Part shown: piece after piece, positions 60,499-64,000 of the stretch
Numbering within the stretch: the first letter of the stretch is position 1
Layout: each line of letters starts with the position of its first letter
Assembly (NCBI GenBank): GCA_001701165.1
Contig: DAAP01000027.1
Location: 24,399-88,398, forward strand
From: Bacteroidales bacterium H4
GTDB lineage: Bacteria > Bacteroidota > Bacteroidia > Bacteroidales > Muribaculaceae
Reading direction: 5' to 3'
Length of the DNA stretch: 64,000 nucleotides
Notes under the pieces: model-generated
The model's input: the letters and a program-made list of their open reading frames with translations, nothing else
The model's database searches: none
Told to the model about the DNA's origin: nothing
Position numbers and translations under genes: made by a program

Positions 60499-62478
60499 TT
60501 AGTGTAGGATCTTGGTGCAGCGGCGTGTGCCGTCGCTGTAGACGTCCGTGCGGATGGTGATGCCGCGCTCGGTGGGCGCTTCGAGGCGTCTGCCGTACAA
60601 GTCGTGATACTCGGTGGCGACGACTTGCGCATCGTCCGTAGTCACGTCACTCACGCCGTCCTTGATGGGCAAGATATTCTTGAAGTTTTTCCATTCGGGA
60701 GCGGCCTTGTATGCCTCGATAGCTTCTTCGGGCACGTACAACGTGGCGCGGTCGTACATGTAATCTTCGAAGGCACTGCCGCTTGTCTCCGGCGGAACAT
60801 CGTACTCGCATGTAATCCTTTTCACAGAAGTCGTATTCCAGCAGAATCCCGAGCCTAAATACGGCGTGGCGCCATCAATCTTTGATTTCGTAATCTTGAT
60901 ACTTTCCAACTTGGGCGTTTCTATTGCGCGACTACCGAATTGCACCGAGCCGGGGATTGTCAACTCGGTATTGTTGCACCTAATCAGCTTTTTCTCAGCT
61001 AGATGCGTTCCGATATATTGTACTCCATCCTCTATGATAAGTTTTTCGGCTTCGATGCCGGCAGCGGCCGAAACGACCTTAATCGTTCCGGGGAGGGTCA
61101 TCGTAGCGCCGGGTACAACGTATTTCATCGCGCCGATGTATTCCACGGTCTTGGGAATATTGATGGCCTTGATGGTGTTGTGCGAGCCGCCGAAATTTCG
61201 ATTGAAACCGATTACTTTCAGACCTTCGGGCAAGGATATCTCCAAGTCCGAGCTTTCGTTCTCGGGATACTCGGAAAGCCACATAAATCCGAATACGGGA
61301 TATTCGGTGCCGTTGATGGTAACTTTTTCGGGCACGGTAATCTTGCCGGAATACTTCACGCTTTCATCGTTGTTCGGGATTACAATAGCCCCGGTGTACT
61401 TGTATATGGACGCATGGTAGCTATCTCGAACAGTCTCATTAACCGCATACCTGAGATTGCCCACCGTGTATGTCGGCAGTCCGAGGAAAGGCCTATCCTC
61501 TATGCCATCTTCGATAGCGCGGATTCTTTCGAATTGACCCCACACATCGTCGGTTTTGTACGCCTCGATCGCATTCTTTGGCACATAGAGTGTCGCACGG
61601 TCGTACATTGTGGGGTGATAGTCGTAGCCGTGAGGGTCATCGGGATTGTCATTGGGAAACAATGGATCAAAGTTGGAACTCTCAAGTCGGAAGGCGTCTT
61701 TGTGCGCTTTGGGAGGATTTTCGTATTCGCAGGTAATGGCCATAATGTCATACGAACTGTCACAGAAACCGTCGCCAAATTCGGGTGACGCATCCTTGTT
61801 GGCGGATTTCTTGATGATAAGATGCTTCAGATTGACGGCGTCCAAAGACGCAGACGCGAGTTTTATCGTGCCGGGTATGGTCAGAACGGTATTGCTGCAT
61901 CCAAGCGCGTATGGACCACATAGTTCCACGCCGTCCTCTATGATTAGGTTATCGGCCGTAAAGAAAGCCATATAGTCCATAAATTTCACTGAACCGGGAA
62001 TGACACGTGTCCCGGGAACGATATACGCCATTGGCCCAATATACTCCACCGTATTCGGAATAGGTATCGCCGTTATTTCTCTTCTCCCATCTTGATACTC
62101 AATATAGCCACCGATGAATTTTAGCCCGTCAGGAAGAATTATCTCAAGATTGTTGCTTTCGTTTTCGGGATAACCGGAAAGCCATAGAAAGCCCACCACA
62201 GGGAAGTCTTTATTATCAACAGTTATCTTGGTCGGAATTATTACTTTCCCGGAGTACTTTACCTGTTTATCGTTGTTAGGCAGCAATATTGCACCGGGAT
62301 ATCGGTATATGACATCGCCCGTTGCATTTTCTTCAAAATTTAAGGCATATACAAAGCCGTCAACTTTGTAAACAGGCAGGCCATAGAAATCATTGACAAT
62401 TTCACTTGCCATACCACATATTGAAAAACAGATTGCTGTAAGTACGACCTGTAATCGCTTCATTGTCTTATTCGACAT
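60499..62478 (-). CDS. BspA-like leucine-rich-repeat surface protein with C-terminal sorting-type domain
   Basis: A 659-residue secreted protein. A signal peptide is followed by two homologous halves (about 28-315 and 335-605), each with a first VPVVGFLWLSGYPENESNNLEI-type module and LRR_5-type units (TVEYIGPMAYIVPG, LTIPGTIKLASASLDAVNLK). Each half ends with RATLYVPKNAIEAYK or RATLYVPEEAIEAYK, which is the usual BspA end unit. The last 45 residues (YHDLYGRRLEAPTERGITIR and so on) look like the C-terminal signal of type IX secretion (type A). BspA proteins bind host or microbial surfaces. The start may be Met1 or Met6. It lies 4 bases after the C25 peptidase gene. Confidence 0.85.
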   Translation of the reverse strand: MSNKTMKRLQVVLTAICFSICGMASEIVNDFYGLPVYKVDGFVYALNFEENATGDVIYRYPGAILLPNNDKQVKYSGKVIIPTKITVDNKDFPVVGFLWLSGYPENESNNLEIILPDGLKFIGGYIEYQDGRREITAIPIPNTVEYIGPMAYIVPGTRVIPGSVKFMDYMAFFTADNLIIEDGVELCGPYALGCSNTVLTIPGTIKLASASLDAVNLKHLIIKKSANKDASPEFGDGFCDSSYDIMAITCEYENPPKAHKDAFRLESSNFDPLFPNDNPDDPHGYDYHPTMYDRATLYVPKNAIEAYKTDDVWGQFERIRAIEDGIEDRPFLGLPTYTVGNLRYAVNETVRDSYHASIYKYTGAIVIPNNDESVKYSGKITVPEKVTINGTEYPVFGFMWLSEYPENESSDLEISLPEGLKVIGFNRNFGGSHNTIKAINIPKTVEYIGAMKYVVPGATMTLPGTIKVVSAAAGIEAEKLIIEDGVQYIGTHLAEKKLIRCNNTELTIPGSVQFGSRAIETPKLESIKITKSKIDGATPYLGSGFCWNTTSVKRITCEYDVPPETSGSAFEDYMYDRATLYVPEEAIEAYKAAPEWKNFKNILPIKDGVSDVTTDDAQVVATEYHDLYGRRLEAPTERGITIRTDVYSDGTRRCTKILH

Positions 62479-62482
62479 AGCT

Positions 62483-64000
62483 CTATTGTTTTAGAAGTTT
62501 GTACGTACTCTCGACCTTACCATCAATTAATAGCGATATAACGCACAAGCCGTTCGGCACATTATTGAGATACAGCGTACGTTGGTTTGTTCCCGGGCCA
62601 ATGGCTATAAGCGGTGTATGGTTTGTGTTATTGATGTCGGTGACAGTGAAATTCGGTGTGTCCACTGAATTGTTAAGTCTGTATGACACGACTGCTGTTT
62701 GCGTGCCTCTGTCGTATGTCACGCCGGTAATCCTACCTTTTGGCAGCGGCTGCGCCGTTGACCCGGTTACGATTTCACGATATGGTATTTTGTTAGGGCC
62801 GGATATAATTACCTCGATAGAATCGTTCTGCGATAATGCAAACTGATATTCATCGAGAGAAGATGTCCTGGTTATCTGATGCGTTCTGATCCTGCCGCTA
62901 CGTAGATTCTTGACGACAAGCTTTGCCGGTAAGTCTGCGTTGCTTATGTTTACGGTTAGGTGGTTGGACGGAGAAACAAGACAGCTGGCGTTGTATGCCG
63001 ACGGAACTCTTGCATTGTAGTTGACTGTCGGATCTCCAAATATATGGAAACTTTCACGTTGGTATGATTCATGCACGTGTTCTCCGTAAGGATGCCAATA
63101 ATAATTATCCCAGAAACCTCCTCCTTGATGCTCTTCGACTCTTAACAACCCCTTTTGCATGATGTCGTATAGACGATACACCGGTTCTCGGTGGATAGGA
63201 TCTTTCCAGCCTTTGTATTCATATGAATTAGGCCATATTGCATCAACCATACCTAAAAGTAAGGCATCACTATATCCTAACTTTGTGACATTTGTAGACG
63301 AGATGACTGCTATGCCACCTGATGTGCGTCGAGACATCGTGCCCGCGATACAATTGGGATACTGCTTATGGTCACCCGTGTAGCATCCGATGCTAAATAT
63401 TAGAGGTGCGGAATTAGTAAACGTTAGTTGACTGAAGTCTATATCTGTAAATTGAAAACCGCTCCATCTGTCACATCCTCCGTGTCCATTATATATGGCG
63501 AGGTTGACACCGGAATTGAATGCGTTTGATATGTCCTGTTTTGTTGCATTCCACGGATATTGAGGATACTGTAAGTATGATGGTAGAGGCGAATAGTCAC
63601 CATCATCGTCATAGCTCCATTCTGTAGGGTGGTATCCGGGGTCTGTCGTGTATATGCGTTCAACATCGAGGCCTTTTTTGTCAAGAATAGAATGAATTTC
63701 TTCAAGTGTAGGGAGGAATCTTCCGTTGTCTTCATCAGTCCAATACCGAGTCGCAAGAAAAGCCTTATTGCATATGCCTGATGGTGACAACAGTCCCTTC
63801 TCGTATTTTATGATCTTTGCAACATTCTTATCTGCATCTGAAGTACAATAAACAAGAAGACGACCATAAGCCACATCAGGGAAACGGTCTCCACTACCGT
63901 CTAAACACATATACGGGTAATCTGTCGGCGAATCGCGTTTTTCTGCGCCCCAATCGGTAGCTTTGGGATTGCGTTCTTTTAAGGAATACCCGGGGACAAT
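62483..64000 (-). CDS. Gingipain-like C25 cysteine peptidase, 5' part outside the window
   Basis: The frame is open to the window edge, so the N-terminus lies outside; 505 residues are visible. The catalytic pair of family C25 is present: NLAIYNGHGGCDRW (His) and PLIFSIGCYTGDHKQY (Cys). Upstream, FPDVAYGRLLVY matches the start of the catalytic domain. After it come an Ig-like domain and a C-terminal part ending in NNVPNGLCVISLLIDGKVES, which resembles the type IX secretion signal. Gingipains of Porphyromonas cleave after Arg or Lys; the specificity here is not predictable. Confidence 0.85.
   Translation of the reverse strand: MVPGYSLKERNPKATDWGAEKRDSPTDYPYMCLDGSGDRFPDVAYGRLLVYCTSDADKNVAKIIKYEKGLLSPSGICNKAFLATRYWTDEDNGRFLPTLEEIHSILDKKGLDVERIYTTDPGYHPTEWSYDDDGDYSPLPSYLQYPQYPWNATKQDISNAFNSGVNLAIYNGHGGCDRWSGFQFTDIDFSQLTFTNSAPLIFSIGCYTGDHKQYPNCIAGTMSRRTSGGIAVISSTNVTKLGYSDALLLGMVDAIWPNSYEYKGWKDPIHREPVYRLYDIMQKGLLRVEEHQGGGFWDNYYWHPYGEHVHESYQRESFHIFGDPTVNYNARVPSAYNASCLVSPSNHLTVNISNADLPAKLVVKNLRSGRIRTHQITRTSSLDEYQFALSQNDSIEVIISGPNKIPYREIVTGSTAQPLPKGRITGVTYDRGTQTAVVSYRLNNSVDTPNFTVTDINNTNHTPLIAIGPGTNQRTLYLNNVPNGLCVISLLIDGKVESTYKLLKQ

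Overview
The window reads as a chromosomal segment of a gut-type Bacteroidota (order Bacteroidales). The support is a SusC/SusD pair, lipoproteins with Bacteroidota-type signals, GldH, RicT, RNase Y, a glycogen triad typical of the group, and repeated promoters of the Bacteroidota form (TTTG or TTG, about 20 bases, TAnnTTTG). The moderately high GC of the core genes would fit a Muribaculaceae-like genome, but that is an inference; no rRNA or tRNA gene is present to fix the taxon.

Layout. 1-5452: the 3' part of a SusC porin, its SusD partner and a large surface lipoprotein, closed by a strong terminator. 5565-12863: a HAD phosphatase, then an acyltransferase / sigma-54 activator / LptE / TPR-tail protein / SecG string, a U32 tRNA-modification-type protein, an FtsB/DivIC-like division protein and a small membrane protein. 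13149-18530: glycogen debranching enzyme, GT4 glycogen-synthase-like enzyme, GH57 enzyme and an exported nitroreductase. 19077-20204 (minus): LpxH and a MIP18-type Fe-S assembly protein, divergent from dnaE, trxA and SlyD (20586-25395).

25511-31259 is an accessory region: an AbiE-type toxin-antitoxin pair behind a large palindromic operator, a run of AT-rich genes I cannot name (one MORN-like), a homopolymeric G9 tract, a frameshifted winged-helix fragment and a frameshifted GT2 glycosyltransferase. From 41406 down to 31275 a long minus-strand series follows: coiled-coil protein, ZapA, a candidate structured RNA, RNase Y, RicT, GldH, HAD phosphatase, M24 peptidase, CCA transferase, QueD, QueE and a PD40 protein. 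Many of these genes overlap by ATGA.

41644-55250: dGTPase, a TPM-domain protein, three glycosyltransferases (minus), NAD kinase plus an ACT-like protein (minus) divergent from pdxJ-exbB-exbD-tonB, then metG and a type I asparaginase. A 26-bp perfect bidirectional terminator separates these from an OmpA-family protein, a secreted barrel-like protein, ackA and pta (minus). The right edge holds a BspA-like leucine-rich-repeat protein and a gingipain-like C25 peptidase that runs off the window; both end in type IX secretion-like C-terminal domains.

The clearest candidates for something new are the unassigned AT-rich cassette at 27312-29834 beside the AbiE pair, the cysteine-repeat insertion in RicT, the mirrored pdxJ promoters, and the paired C25 peptidase and LRR protein.
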